A stretch of DNA of 64,000 nt from DATFNV01 sp963827935 (GCA_963827935.1 CAWHCN010000017.1:806001-870000); one strand, 5' to 3'. Numbered from the stretch's first letter, positions 20,973 to 29,785 are shown. The notes: a model not told the origin generated them from the letters alone. Numbers and translations: made by a program.

Positions 20973-21266
20973 ATGAGCCACATCAAGCTTCCCGCAGCCG
21001 TCATCGCTACGCTCGTCGGTGGATTCTGCTTTTTCCCGCTAACATTCCATCGCGGGCCGGTGCTCCACGCCTTGCCGCTGGTGGCGATGGCCGCAGGTCT
21101 CGTGCTCGCTGGGACGGCCCTGAGCGTGCAGGTGGCCTTGTGCGACGGGGGCTATCTGGTATTCCACCGACGTGCCTACCGAACGCTGATCGGCGGACTG
21201 TCGCTCGGGGCCGCCCTTGCCTTACTCGGGCTTATCGCCGTCCTCACCACTCTACTAAGTGCATGA
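20973..21266 (+). CDS. small membrane protein, unknown function
   Basis: A 97-residue protein with three likely membrane helices: LPAAVIATLVGGFCFFPLTF, a segment around LPLVAMAAGLVLAGTALSVQ, and LSLGAALALLGLIAVLTTLL. A GGGAGGTGAGCC ribosome-binding site is directly upstream. It ends 4 bases before the end of the convergent diadenylate cyclase gene. No family recognised. Confidence 0.6.
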   Translation: MSHIKLPAAVIATLVGGFCFFPLTFHRGPVLHALPLVAMAAGLVLAGTALSVQVALCDGGYLVFHRRAYRTLIGGLSLGAALALLGLIAVLTTLLSA

Positions 21267-21270
21267 TCTG

Positions 21271-22164
21271 TCAGCCGGCCAGGCGGATCCCGTTAATCGG
21301 CCGCTGGATGCTGGTGACCAGCTCGCCGGATTTGAACAGGCTTACGGTGCCCGTGGACTGCGAGATGCACACTGCCACGGCCGAAGTGCAGGCCGTGATG
21401 CCAGCCGCCGCCGCATGGCGTGTGCCAAGGCCGCCGGGGAGCTGCGAATGAGGAGCCGATGTGACCAGCTGGGTGCCGGCCGACAGGACTACGCCGTCAT
21501 CACGCACGACGAAGGCTCCGTCCAATGCCGAGAACTCCTTGATGGTCTCGTCCAGAGCGGGGTCCAGGATGTTCCGCTGAGCCTCGGGATGTCCGTGAAA
21601 GGGATTGAGCACCAGGCTGCGTGACCGGGTGAGAACCCGCTCGCTGTCCCCCACCACGAACAAGGTCCCGACCGGACGCCCTTCCCGGCCCTCGGCGGCC
21701 AGCTGCGTGGCCAAGGTCAAGACTCGCTCGAAGACTTCGGGCAGGACGTTGCCGGCGAAGGCGGCTGGGTCGGCGAGCGAAAACAGCTCGGGCAGGGTGC
21801 CGACGTTGAACACAAGCACGGTGTCCAGCGTGCCTGACTGATCGGCCCCGGCGATGAACACGATGCGGTCGCCGTGCCGAAGCAACTTGCGGGCCAGGCA
21901 GACCAGCAGGATCGACTTGAGCTGGGCCGCACGGCTCAGGTAAACATCGGGCAAGGCGATCCAGGTGCAGGTCTGCCCGTCCGGCACCGCTCGCGGCTTC
22001 GGCGACCGGGTCGCCAGGATGGTCCGAAAGTCAAGGCCACGAAGAAGTTGAAGCAGGTCGTCGTCCTGGGTGAGGGCGTCCGCATAGACGACGATAGCCC
22101 AAGCGGCGACCTTGCGAGCAAGAAGCTGGGCGTACTCCACGATGTGGCCGGAGATGTTCGCCAT
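21271..22164 (-). CDS. diadenylate cyclase (DAC domain) protein, c-di-AMP synthase
   Basis: A 297-residue protein whose C-terminal third is a DAC domain. The catalytic motif is LDGAFVVRDDGVVLSAG near residue 210 (DGA) and the second motif is GGLGTRHAAAAGITACTSAV. DAC enzymes condense two ATP into the second messenger cyclic di-AMP. The usual second motif is RHR; here the third residue is Ala. The first ~200 residues are a conserved planctomycete extension (VAAWAIVVYADAL, LFVVGDSERVL) without membrane helices, so the protein should be cytosolic. It lacks the DNA-binding domain of DisA. Activity is likely but unproven. Confidence 0.8.
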   Translation of the reverse strand: MANISGHIVEYAQLLARKVAAWAIVVYADALTQDDDLLQLLRGLDFRTILATRSPKPRAVPDGQTCTWIALPDVYLSRAAQLKSILLVCLARKLLRHGDRIVFIAGADQSGTLDTVLVFNVGTLPELFSLADPAAFAGNVLPEVFERVLTLATQLAAEGREGRPVGTLFVVGDSERVLTRSRSLVLNPFHGHPEAQRNILDPALDETIKEFSALDGAFVVRDDGVVLSAGTQLVTSAPHSQLPGGLGTRHAAAAGITACTSAVAVCISQSTGTVSLFKSGELVTSIQRPINGIRLAG

Positions 22165-22446
22165 GGGCAGGTGATAGCCAAATCGACCCGCCCCGTGAAC
22201 CCCAATCGGGGCACCAGAAGGATCTCTGCGAGCAGCAATTTCTGGTCCGTGGTCTTTAACCCGTCCACCACCGACCGGCTAATCCACACCCTCATCGGCG
22301 CCGTGCGGATGGCGCATTCTTCGGGATGAGCATCTCGGCGTACACCCTGCTGCGTCGCCGACACGAGGAGTTCGCCCGCCGCTCCTTCACCGGCGGGCCG
22401 CTCGGCGTGATCGAGAGTGCATCCAACTTGAACTGAATTCGCCGGG

Positions 22447-22541
22447 ACTTCTGTTCAACCTGGCGCACATGCCGCAAGTCCTTGTCGAATCACCACATCC
22501 GCCTTCACATTTCAGCGAAAAGCGCCAGGTTGAACTGAAGT
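22447..22541. repeat. inverted repeat in intergenic region
   Basis: The 20-bp arms 22447-22466 and 22522-22541 match at 19 of 20 positions around a 55-base loop. This is the only structure I see in the 22165-22677 gap between the diadenylate cyclase and the ATPase gene. The start of the accessory region is close by, so it may mark a boundary. Confidence 0.6.
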
Positions 22542-22677
22542 CAAATGTGTGCGGGAACCTCCCGACGCTCCTATTCCAGCATCGCCTCCACCCCGAACAA
22601 CTGGGCTCCCCTGCCGGGACCATTCATGGCATAATGATACTGTACAAACGAATCGTATTACTCTGAGAGAGGTGCCC

Positions 22678-23812
22678 ATGCCTTCCCCGCCGTCTCCCAT
22701 CCCGGCTCCGCGCCTGTGCCCGGTCAGCGCCATCCGGTCCCGACCCGTCGACTGGCTGTGGCGGTTCCACCTGGCGCGGGGGCAACTGGCCGTCCTCGAA
22801 GGGGACCCAGGACTGGGCAAGTCGTTCGTTGCCCTCGACCTGTGCGCCCGCCTGAGCACCGGCCGCCCCTGGCCCGACGACGCCCCGGCGGCGGACCCGG
22901 CCAACTCCATCGTCCTCAATGGCGAGGACGATCCAGAGCGGACCCTGGGCCCGCGCCTGGCCGGCCTAGGGGCCGACCTGTCGCGCGTCTTCGTCCTGGA
23001 CCGTCAGGAGACGGCCCCGGCCGCCGCCCTGTCGCTTCCCGCGGACGTGAAGACCCTGGACGCGCTGGTGACCCAGGTCCAGGCCCGCCTGGTGGTGATC
23101 GATCCGGTGCTGGCCTTTTTCGGCGCGGAGGTGAATGTTTGCAGCAACACTTCGGTCCGGCGGGCACTGGCTCCGCTGGCGGCCCTCGCCCGGAATCACG
23201 CCTGCGCGGTGCTGTTGATTCGACACCTCGCCAAAGCGGGCCGCGCGAGCCATCCATCGCGGCCTCGGGGCCATCGGCCTGGCTGGGACCTGTCGCTCCG
23301 TCTGGCTGGTCGCCGAAGACGCCGAGACACCCGCCCGCCGCGTGCTGGCCCAGGTGAAGAACAACCTGTCGGCCCGGCAGCCCTCGCTTGGCTTCGAGGT
23401 CGTGGAGCCGGAGGGCGGCCCGCCGGCGCTGCACTGGCTGGGGCCCGTGGCCGTCTCGGCGGACGACCTGCATGCCAGGCTCGGGCGGCACGGACGCCCG
23501 CCGCTGCTACGCGATACCGCCGCCGCCTTCCTCCACCGCGTCCTCGCCCACGGCCCACTACCGGCCCGCGAGGTCTGGCGCCGCGCCGAGCAAGAGGGGA
23601 TTACCAAGGGCACGCTCAGACATGCCCGCGAAAACCTGCCCGTCAAGCTTGGCTGGGGCAACGTCAACGGGCTGCCCATTACCTACTGGATGCTGCCCGG
23701 CCACGATTTGCCCTCGAACGCCGCACCCACGGAGGAGCCCGATCCCATCTTCGAGCGCCTCCGGCAACTCGAAGAGCAGTATCCCTCGCGCAGCCCGCTG
23801 GACGACCTCTAA
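22678..23812 (+). CDS. RepA-like AAA/RecA-fold ATPase of a phage-like module, one frameshift
   Basis: A ~377-residue RecA-fold ATPase of the RepA/AAA_25 type found in phages and plasmids. It shows Walker A (LEGDPGLGKSFVALDL), a GEDD motif (IVLNGEDDPERTL), Walker B (ARLVVIDPVLAFFGAEV) and the sensor-like AVLLIRHLAKAG. Near 23245 the frame changes, after which VWLVAEDAETPARRVLAQVK and NNLSARQPSLGFEV continue the family sequence. The C-terminus (PLPAREVWRRAEQEGITKGT) looks like a winged-helix. Without the frame change the first frame stays open into the terminase gene, but I consider that spurious. A GAGAGAGGTGCCC ribosome-binding site precedes 22678. Confidence 0.75.
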
Positions 23813-23823
23813 CCCGGATTTCT

Positions 23824-23973
23824 CACCACAAAGGACACAAAGAACACAAAGAAGAAGAGTCGCAGGAACATGAGCCGGGACAGAGTCCTCCAGGTGGGCC
23901 GACTGCACGCAGGCTGCTCCTGTCGCACTGCCTGCATTTCTCTGTCTTTGTGTCCTTTGTGTCCTTTGTGGTG
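23824..23973. repeat. inverted repeat flanking a short spacer
   Basis: caccacaaaggacacaaag at 23824-23842 is exactly inverted at 23955-23973, with an additional partial tandem copy next to each. The pair lies between the ATPase and terminase genes. The same A-rich sequence type is a frequent dispersed repeat in planctomycetes. Confidence 0.75.
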
Positions 23974-24006
23974 AAAAATGCGCCTCATCCCGAAAGGAGA
24001 CCCGCT

Positions 24007-25320
24007 ATGTCCCCCATCGACCTCTCCGCCCCGCCCGAAGCGATCCGCCTGATGGAGCACTTCGGCCTGGTGCCCGACCCCTGGCAGCTCCGCGTGCTCG
24101 AATCCGGCGCCCGCTGCATCTTGCTCAACTGCTGTCGCCAGGCCGGCAAGACCACCGTCGTCGCCGCCCTGGCCCTGACCGTTGCCATCTTCAAGCCCGG
24201 CAGCCAGATCCTGCTGATGTCCGGTAGCGAGCGCCAGGCCCGCGAGGTGCTGCACACCATCGTCGGCTTCTACCGCCGCCTGAACAAGCCCATGCAGGAA
24301 CGCCTCAACCTGGGCGAGCTGGTCCTGTCGCAGGGGAGCCGGATCATCTCCCTCCCCTGCAAGGAGGCGACCATCCGTGGCTACGCCAACATCAGCCTGG
24401 TCATCATCGACGAGGCCGCCCGCGTGCCGGACGACATCTACATCGCCCTGTTGCCGATGCTGGCCGTCTCGCGCGGCCGGGTCATCGTGCTGTCCACGCC
24501 CAACGGCCGCCGCGGCTTCTTCTACGAAGCCTGGGCCAACGGCAGCGACGACTGGCTGCGCGTCGAAGTCCCCGCCGACCAGGTCGCACGCATCGCCCCG
24601 GACTTCCTCGCCCGCATGCAACGGCAAATGGGCGAGTCGAAATATCGCCAGGAGTTCTGCTGCTCCTTCACCGCCCGCGAAGGACTGGTGTATCTCGACT
24701 TCGACCGCTGCGTCGTCCCCGCTCCGGCCCCGCAAGGCGGCCGGGCGGTCGGCGGCATCGACTTCGGCTTCCGCAATCCCTTCGCCGCCGTCTGGGGCAC
24801 GCTGGACCGCGACGGCATCCTCTGGCTGACCGGCGAGCACTACGTCCGCCGCAAGCCGATCACCTACCATGCCGCCCGCCTGCCGCGCGGCGTCATGTGG
24901 TACTGCGACCCGGCCGGCGCCCAGGAACGCTGCGACCTGATCCGCCTGGGGCTGAAGGTGCGCAAGGGGAACAACGCCCTGGAATCGGGCATCGCCGCCG
25001 TGACCGCCCGCCTGGCCGACGGCACCCTGAAAGTGCTGGACCGAGCCTGCCCCAACCTGCTCCGCGAAGCCGCCCTGTACCGCTGGGACAACGACACCGA
25101 CGGTTCCGAAACGCCCCTCTCCGAGACCAACCACGCCCTGGACGCCCTGCGCTACCTGGTGATCCGCCTGGACCAGTACCGCTCCGCCGACCGCGAGCCA
25201 GCCGACGTGCCGACCGATGACCAGGACGCCCCGGAGGCCGACTTGCAGCCCCCGCCCCGGCCGCTGTCCCGCCCCTACCAGGACCTCCGCGACGACCCCG
25301 CCGTCTGGACGATCCTTTGA
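24007..25320 (+). CDS. phage-type terminase large subunit
   Basis: A 437-residue terminase large subunit, the motor that packages phage DNA. The ATPase half has Walker A (LNCCRQAGKTTVVAALAL) and Walker B (ISLVIIDEAARVPDD), followed by the coupling motif VIVLSTPNGRRGFFYEA. The nuclease half begins with GGIDFGFRNPFAAVWG (first acidic residue) and ends with ETNHALDALRYLVIRL (last acidic residue). An AAGGAGACC ribosome-binding site precedes the ATG. No portal, capsid or tail gene is present, so this is a terminase in a reduced or satellite-like element rather than a full prophage. Confidence 0.88.
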   Translation: MSPIDLSAPPEAIRLMEHFGLVPDPWQLRVLESGARCILLNCCRQAGKTTVVAALALTVAIFKPGSQILLMSGSERQAREVLHTIVGFYRRLNKPMQERLNLGELVLSQGSRIISLPCKEATIRGYANISLVIIDEAARVPDDIYIALLPMLAVSRGRVIVLSTPNGRRGFFYEAWANGSDDWLRVEVPADQVARIAPDFLARMQRQMGESKYRQEFCCSFTAREGLVYLDFDRCVVPAPAPQGGRAVGGIDFGFRNPFAAVWGTLDRDGILWLTGEHYVRRKPITYHAARLPRGVMWYCDPAGAQERCDLIRLGLKVRKGNNALESGIAAVTARLADGTLKVLDRACPNLLREAALYRWDNDTDGSETPLSETNHALDALRYLVIRLDQYRSADREPADVPTDDQDAPEADLQPPPRPLSRPYQDLRDDPAVWTIL

Positions 25321-25332
25321 GGGATCGAGGGT

Positions 25333-25412
25333 GGGTGGCACGCTCTGAGGTACTCCGAAGGGCGTGCTGCACTGACTGCACGCCCTTCGGAGTACCTCAG
25401 AGCGTGCCACCC
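25333..25412. repeat. perfect palindrome, 35-bp arms, 10-nt loop (family G, copy 1)
   Basis: Arms 25333-25367 and 25378-25412 are exact reverse complements. Near-identical elements occur at 31955-32034 and 41804-41885. The loop here is exactly the reverse complement of the loop at 41840. It lies 12 bases after the terminase stop. Confidence 0.9.
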
Positions 25413-25487
25413 GCACGATCCTCTGATGCGTGCCTTTTTTCGTGTCTTTCGCGTGTTTCGTGGTGATTCTCTCCCCGGAGGTGCCTC

Positions 25488-26045
25488 ATGTCCGATCCGA
25501 TCCGCAACCGCATCAAGGCCCATCGCCGCGTCCGTGCCGGCGACCTGGTGCCCCACGAATTCAACTTCCGCAGCCATCCCGAACTCCAGCGTTCCGCCCT
25601 GGCCGCCCTCTACCGCGAAGTCGGTTTCGCCCGCAGCCTGTTGGCCTATGAGCTGCCCGATGGCCGCCTGAAGCTGATCGACGGCCACCTCCGCCGCGAC
25701 CTCGACCCGAACATGGAGGTGGACGTGGAAGTGCTGGACGTGACCGACGAGGAAGCTCGTACGCTGCTCCTGAGCATCGACCCGCTGGCGGCCCTGGCCG
25801 AGGAGCAGGCGCAATTGCGCGAACGCCTCCAAACGCTTGCCCCGCCCGTGCCCCCCGACCTGGAAGCCGCCTGGCAGGCGGCCGCCGAACGCTGCCTGGA
25901 GGTGCCGGCGGAGAAGCCGTTGCGCGAGCTGGACCTGAAAGAGCAGTGGTATGTGCTGGTGGCGTGCCGCGACGAGAAGCAGCAGGTGGAGCTGCTGGGG
26001 CGGTTCCAGGGGGAGGGGTTGCGGTGCAAGGCGGTGCTGGGGTGA
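25488..26045 (+). CDS. ParB/sulfiredoxin-like N-terminal domain protein
   Basis: A 185-residue protein with a ParB-like nuclease/CTPase-type N-terminal domain (VRAGDLVPHEFNFRSHPELQ, then GRLKLIDGHLRRDL containing the G-H-R/L-R box). The middle part (EEARTLLLSIDPLAALAEEQ) is a helical linker. There is no clear helix-turn-helix, so it is shorter than chromosomal ParB. In phage-like modules such proteins occur beside terminases. A CCCCGGAGGTG ribosome-binding site precedes the ATG. A decayed copy of its 3' part occurs at 27470-27776. Confidence 0.75.
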   Translation: MSDPIRNRIKAHRRVRAGDLVPHEFNFRSHPELQRSALAALYREVGFARSLLAYELPDGRLKLIDGHLRRDLDPNMEVDVEVLDVTDEEARTLLLSIDPLAALAEEQAQLRERLQTLAPPVPPDLEAAWQAAAERCLEVPAEKPLRELDLKEQWYVLVACRDEKQQVELLGRFQGEGLRCKAVLG

Positions 26046-26205
26046 GGGGGGGGCGGAGTGATAACGCGCCCGAGGTGGAGGAGTTTGACGAAATTCACTG
26101 GTGCATTAGTGTACACCTGGGTAGAATCGACGTGGTGGCGTTTCGGGTGATGCCATCCTTGCCCTGGTTGACCCCGATACCGCGACGGCAGGAATCGAAC
26201 GGTCT

Positions 26206-26357
26206 ATGGGTGGCGATCTTCTGGAGCGCGTCGAATTCCTCCGGTTGGACGCAAGCCGACGGCTCAACGGGACGCGCAAAGCCGGCTTTGCCCAGTTCCT
26301 GCCCGAGCCCCAGTCACTCGGTTCATGGTAGTCATGATCGATCCCGGCGAACTGTAG
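26206..26357 (+). pseudogene. fragment of N6-adenine DNA methyltransferase N-terminus
   Basis: The frame from 26206 reads LLERVEFLRLDASRRLNGTR and KAGFAQFL. After a one-base change near 26305 it reads PEPVTRFMVVM, then stops at 26357. This resembles the start of class I DNA methylases (typically ..GQFLTPAPVARFM..) of restriction-modification or Eco57I type. Everything after the first ~50 residues is missing. It lies 30 bases before the RhuM gene, whose relatives are often found inside restriction loci. Confidence 0.5.
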
Positions 26358-26387
26358 GGGCCCGGGGTTCCGCAACGGAGGAAGATC

Positions 26388-27470
26388 ATGAGCGGCGACC
26401 TTGTGCCGGCAGATCCGGGCGAGTTCCTCTTCTACCAGACCGACGACGGACAGACGCGTATTCAGGTCCGTGTCGAAGGGGAAACCGTCTGGCTCTCCCA
26501 AAAGGTGATGGCCGAGTTGTTCCAGAAGGACGTTCGGACGATCAGCGAACACATCCGCAACATCTTCGACGAGGGTGAACTCAAGGAGGCGGCAGTTATC
26601 CGGAATTTCCGGATAACTGCCGCCGACGGGAAGCAGTACGACACTCAGCACTACAACCTGGACGTTATCATCTCCGTGGGTTACCGCGTCAAGTCCTTGC
26701 GGGGTACGCAGTTCCGCATCTGGGCGACGCAACGGCTGCGGGAGTTCATCGTCAAAGGATTCACGATGGACGACGACCGGCTCAAGCAGGCCGGCGGCGG
26801 CAACTATTTCGACGAACTGCTCGACCGCATCCGCGACATCCGTTCGTCCGAACGAGTCTTCTGGCGGAAGGTGCTCGACATTTACGCCACCAGCATCGAT
26901 TACGATGGCACGGCCCCGGCGTCGCAGCTGTTCTTCCAGACGGTCCAGAACAAGATGCACTGGGCGGCGCATGGGGAGACCGCTGCCGAAGTCGTACACC
27001 GTCGCGCGGATGCGAGCAAGCCGAACATGGGTTTGACGAGTTGGTCCGGCTCTCGTCCCCGCAAGGCGGATGTCGCCACCGCGAAGAACTACCTGACCGA
27101 GGACGAAATTCAGGCACTCAACCTTATCGTCTCGGCCTATCTCGATTTTGCCGAACTCCAGGCCCGCAGCCGCAAGCCGATGTACATGGCCGACTGGATC
27201 CGCAAGCTGGACGACTTCATTCGGCTAAGTGATCGGGAGATTCTCACCCACGCAGGCAAGATCTCTCATGACGCAGCTGTGGCCAAGGCGGAAGCCGAAT
27301 TCGACAAGTTCCGCACGGTACAGGCCGCCCTTCCGCAACCCGTCGACCGGCACTTTGAGCAGACCCTGGATCAACTGGAAAGGCTCGAAGGGCAACCGAA
27401 GGCGTTGCCCGAGCCGAAGCCCGAAGGGTCGAAGAAGAAGCCGGGGCGGCGGAAGAAGGGCGAGTCGTGA
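26388..27470 (+). CDS. RhuM family protein (virulence RhuM/Fic-associated)
   Basis: A 360-residue RhuM family protein. The hallmarks are VRVEGETVWLSQKVMAELFQ and VRTISEHIRNIFDEGELKEA in the N-terminal winged-helix-like region. Next come NLDVIISVGYRVKSLRGTQF and IWATQRLREFIVKGFTMDDD, then LFFQTVQNKMHWAAHGETAA. The C-terminus is a basic tail. The ribosome-binding site is GGAGGAAG. RhuM proteins are linked to mobile elements and restriction loci; their biochemical role is not known. It is framed by a methylase relic upstream and a parB-like relic that begins at its own stop codon. Confidence 0.85.
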   Translation: MSGDLVPADPGEFLFYQTDDGQTRIQVRVEGETVWLSQKVMAELFQKDVRTISEHIRNIFDEGELKEAAVIRNFRITAADGKQYDTQHYNLDVIISVGYRVKSLRGTQFRIWATQRLREFIVKGFTMDDDRLKQAGGGNYFDELLDRIRDIRSSERVFWRKVLDIYATSIDYDGTAPASQLFFQTVQNKMHWAAHGETAAEVVHRRADASKPNMGLTSWSGSRPRKADVATAKNYLTEDEIQALNLIVSAYLDFAELQARSRKPMYMADWIRKLDDFIRLSDREILTHAGKISHDAAVAKAEAEFDKFRTVQAALPQPVDRHFEQTLDQLERLEGQPKALPEPKPEGSKKKPGRRKKGES

Positions 27471-27776
27471 CGTCGGGGTGCTGGACTTCGACGACGACGA
27501 GGCGCGGACGCTGCTATTGACCATCGACCCGCTGGCGGCCCTGACCGCGGAGCAGGCGCAATTGCGCGAACGCCTCCAAACGCTGGCCCCGCCGGTGCCG
27601 CCTGGCAAGCCGCCGCCGAGGGCTGCCTGGAGGTGCCGGCGGCGAAGCCGTTGGGCGAGATGGGCCTGAAAGAGCAGTGGTACGTGCTGGTGGAGTGCCG
27701 GGACGAGAAGCAGCAGGTGGAGCTGCTGGTACGGCTCCAGGGGGAGGGGTTGAGGTGCAAGGCGGTGATGGCGTAA
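27470..27776 (+). pseudogene. decayed duplicate of the parB-like gene 3' end
   Basis: From the RhuM stop codon onward the DNA matches 25725-26045 closely. The shared peptide segments are DEARTLLLTIDPLAALTAEQ, AQLRERLQTLAPPVPP, LKEQWYVLVECRDEKQQVEL and GLRCKAVMA. The 5' two thirds of the gene are absent, and a short deletion shifts the frame in the middle. The intact gene is 1.4 kb upstream. Confidence 0.75.
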
Positions 27777-27877
27777 GGAGCATGACGCCCGCGAGAGCCG
27801 GCTCGTCGCTTGACGCCACGGCTGAAAAATCTCGCGGCCGCGCCACTTTTCGGTTGACGCCGCTCTTGAGGTAGCCC

Positions 27878-27995
27878 GACAATAAGGAAACCGGCGCCCG
27901 GGAGGGATGCGCAGCGGGCGCCTTTCGGGAAACCGGCGCCGGGATAGCCATGCGACAGGATTTGGTTACGCGTGCCCGAATTCCTGTTCGGCTTC
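27878..27995 (+). repeat. dispersed ~118-bp element, copy A
   Basis: This stretch aligns along its whole length with 49286-49404. Shared blocks include GACAATAAGG, AACCGGCGC, ATGCG and GGATTTGGTTACG, then CTGTTCG. Each copy carries an internal repeat of the AACCGGCGCC block. It ends 33 bases before the PLD gene. The other copy ends 11 bases before the gene at 49415. Confidence 0.7.
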
Positions 27996-28027
27996 AGAGA
28001 CGGGGAGCAGCACTATCTGCAACGCCT

Positions 28028-29008
28028 ATGAGAGTCCTCACGCACACGAGCGCGATCAGGTCGGCGGTAAGAGATCTCCTTGGCGATGCCGGCGATCATC
28101 GTGTTATCGCTGTCGCCTATGTTGGCGCCGATGCACTCGATTTTCTCCCGGTTCCAAGCGGGCTCGTGATCTATTGCTGGCCGCAAGCCGGCGGTACTAA
28201 TCCCTCGGCAGTCGAGGATCTCGTGCGCTCTGGGGCCAAGGTGCATTTCGTCCGCCGGTTGCATGCGAAGGTTTACTGGTCACGGACTCGCGGGGCACTT
28301 GTTGGCTCCGCAAACCTGACTGCCAACGCACTTGGTGAGCAGGCGTTGCAAGAGGCAGCCGTCTTGCTGCCGCCAGATGCCTTTGACATGGATTCCTTTA
28401 TCCGAACGATGGCGGTCGAACCGGACTACGCAGCTACGTTAAAACAACTTCACCTAGCGCATGTCCGGTTCCTTCAACGCAATCCGTCCCGAACTGGGTC
28501 GCCGACACCTCGGTCTGCGCTGCCGTCGTTTCTCCAGTGGCTGGCCACCGAGGGTGGTGCCGACTGGCGGATGGGCTGGTACATGGATGACCCAGGCCCG
28601 CCACGTGATGCAATCGATAAACTTGAGGAGGAAACCGGCTCCCGAGAATGGGCTACCTTTCTTGGCCAGCCCAAAGCAAGCTATCTCAAGCGTGATGAAT
28701 ATACATTGAGCTTCCGTATCCGACCGAAGGGCGACCGCGTCAGGATCGATTCGCTGTATTGGTGGTGTCCAGTAAACTTCGTACACACCGAGGACAAGTC
28801 CTGGAAAGACAGCCCTTACTTGTGGTTTGCGCGTGTCTTGCTCCCGCGCGGGGCCAAACCCCCGTTCAAGGTGAAGGAGCCACGATTCCGCCGTGCGCTC
28901 GCTGCCGCTATCTGTGACATGGGAGGGCTGAATTGGCTGGAGAACGCCTCGCTCAAGCCCACAAAGGCGTTCCTGAAGAAGCTCTGGTACCGTTACGAAA
29001 GTGGGTAG
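28028..29008 (+). CDS. phospholipase D-like domain protein
   Basis: A ~326-residue protein with one PLD-type half-site, RRLHAKVYWSRTRGALVGSA followed by NLTANALGEQ (H-x-K and the downstream Ser/Asn). PLD folds include phospholipases, nucleases and restriction enzymes; with one half-site this one would work as a dimer. The C-terminal half (RIDSLYWWCPVNFV, LYWW, FRRALAAAICDMGGLNWLEN) is not recognised. Its codon usage and A/T content look less extreme than the chromosomal genes. An attC-like hairpin begins 49 bases after the stop. Confidence 0.65.
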   Translation: MRVLTHTSAIRSAVRDLLGDAGDHRVIAVAYVGADALDFLPVPSGLVIYCWPQAGGTNPSAVEDLVRSGAKVHFVRRLHAKVYWSRTRGALVGSANLTANALGEQALQEAAVLLPPDAFDMDSFIRTMAVEPDYAATLKQLHLAHVRFLQRNPSRTGSPTPRSALPSFLQWLATEGGADWRMGWYMDDPGPPRDAIDKLEEETGSREWATFLGQPKASYLKRDEYTLSFRIRPKGDRVRIDSLYWWCPVNFVHTEDKSWKDSPYLWFARVLLPRGAKPPFKVKEPRFRRALAAAICDMGGLNWLENASLKPTKAFLKKLWYRYESG

Positions 29009-29057
29009 ACTTGACCGAGACTGAATGCGGGATATTGCAACACGGGTAGGCAGACAT

Positions 29058-29158
29058 GCCGAACCAGCTACTGCAGCCGACCGGCCACGAGACCCACGGC
29101 ACGCCGAGTTATGAGGTCTCTCCCGCGTGAGCCGGCTGCTGAGCGGGGGTGGTTCGGC
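29058..29158 (+). other. attC-like recombination site candidate 1
   Basis: The outer box GCCGAACCA (29058-29066) is exactly inverted as TGGTTCGGC (29150-29158). An unpaired spacer follows, then an inner stem GCAGCCG (29073-29079) pairing with a segment at 29133-29139. This R box - spacer - L box layout around a variable middle is that of integron attC sites. It lies directly after the PLD gene and has the same CGAACCA box as the sites at 29786, 49948, 53211 and 54476. Confidence 0.55.
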
Positions 29159-29189
29159 GATAGGAGTTGCGAGAGAGGGTGCCAAGTTC

Positions 29190-29465
29190 ATGCCGACCGA
29201 TGACGCTGCATTCGTTGCGAAGGTGCGTGAGCAGATCAGGTTTCTCAAGCACGAGGAGTACAATTACGACCAGCTGCGAGTCTACGTCTCCGGGATCGCC
29301 AAGCCGTGGGTATTCGGGCCGGCCGACGAGTTCGAGTTCGACCGCGACGAGGTACTGGTCGTGCGATTTGGTCCGGCGAAAGAAAACGAGAACGAAGGGG
29401 TGCCGGAACATGCCTTCCCGCTCCGGCACGTGGTGGCGACCGAACTGGCAGTCAGCGAGGAGTGA
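29190..29465 (+). CDS. small hypothetical protein
   Basis: A 91-residue acidic protein (FVAKVREQIRFLKHEEYNYD, YVSGIAKPWVFGPADEFEFD). A GAGAGAGGG ribosome-binding site precedes the ATG at 29190. No signal peptide or membrane helix is present and no family is recognised. It lies 32 bases after the attC-like site, in the same orientation. Confidence 0.5.
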   Translation: MPTDDAAFVAKVREQIRFLKHEEYNYDQLRVYVSGIAKPWVFGPADEFEFDRDEVLVVRFGPAKENENEGVPEHAFPLRHVVATELAVSEE

Positions 29466-29470
29466 GGCCG

Positions 29471-29773
29471 ATGCGGTGGGTGTTGCCAGGTGGGGCTGAG
29501 CTGGGTGAGAGGAACTGCGGGAGTGAGGAGCGGACGGTGGCATGCCGGCCGCAGGCCGCGGTCTTGGAGTCGATGAGCCGGCCGCGCCGGAAGAACCTCG
29601 TGGAGCGGCTGGTCTCCGCCGTGAAACTGTTGCTGGGCGGATTCACCACCTTCTGGCAGCGGTTTTTCTCCGTGGAGCGGCTCCCCACCGTCAAACTGTG
29701 GCTGGAGGTACTCGCGGTACTCGTCGGGTTGATCGGCGCGATCCTGGCGCTGTTCGGTTGGTCACGGAGGTGA
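29471..29773 (+). CDS. small single-pass membrane protein
   Basis: Up to 100 residues, 5 bases after the preceding gene. The likely core starts at the ATG at 29573 (MSRPRRKNLVERLVSAVKLL). One or two hydrophobic segments follow, the last being LWLEVLAVLVGLIGAILALF with a short basic tail. The function is unknown. A candidate attC-like hairpin starts 12 bases after the stop. Confidence 0.45.
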   Translation: MRWVLPGGAELGERNCGSEERTVACRPQAAVLESMSRPRRKNLVERLVSAVKLLLGGFTTFWQRFFSVERLPTVKLWLEVLAVLVGLIGAILALFGWSRR

Positions 29774-29785
29774 CACGGGTCGTCT

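Noticed and set aside
22540..22620. Possible tRNA on the minus strand
   Set aside because: A GGTTCCCGC-like stretch is present, but no acceptor stem or anticodon arm can be paired around it.
22549..25320. A single 923-residue reading frame joining the ATPase N-terminus to the terminase
   Set aside because: The middle of that frame is Arg/Pro-rich and unlike protein, while another frame continues the ATPase family sequence to a stop at 23812. The two genes merely share a frame by chance.
27470..27776. A second functional parB-like gene
   Set aside because: It lacks the N-terminal ParB box and a start codon, and the frame is broken by a small deletion.
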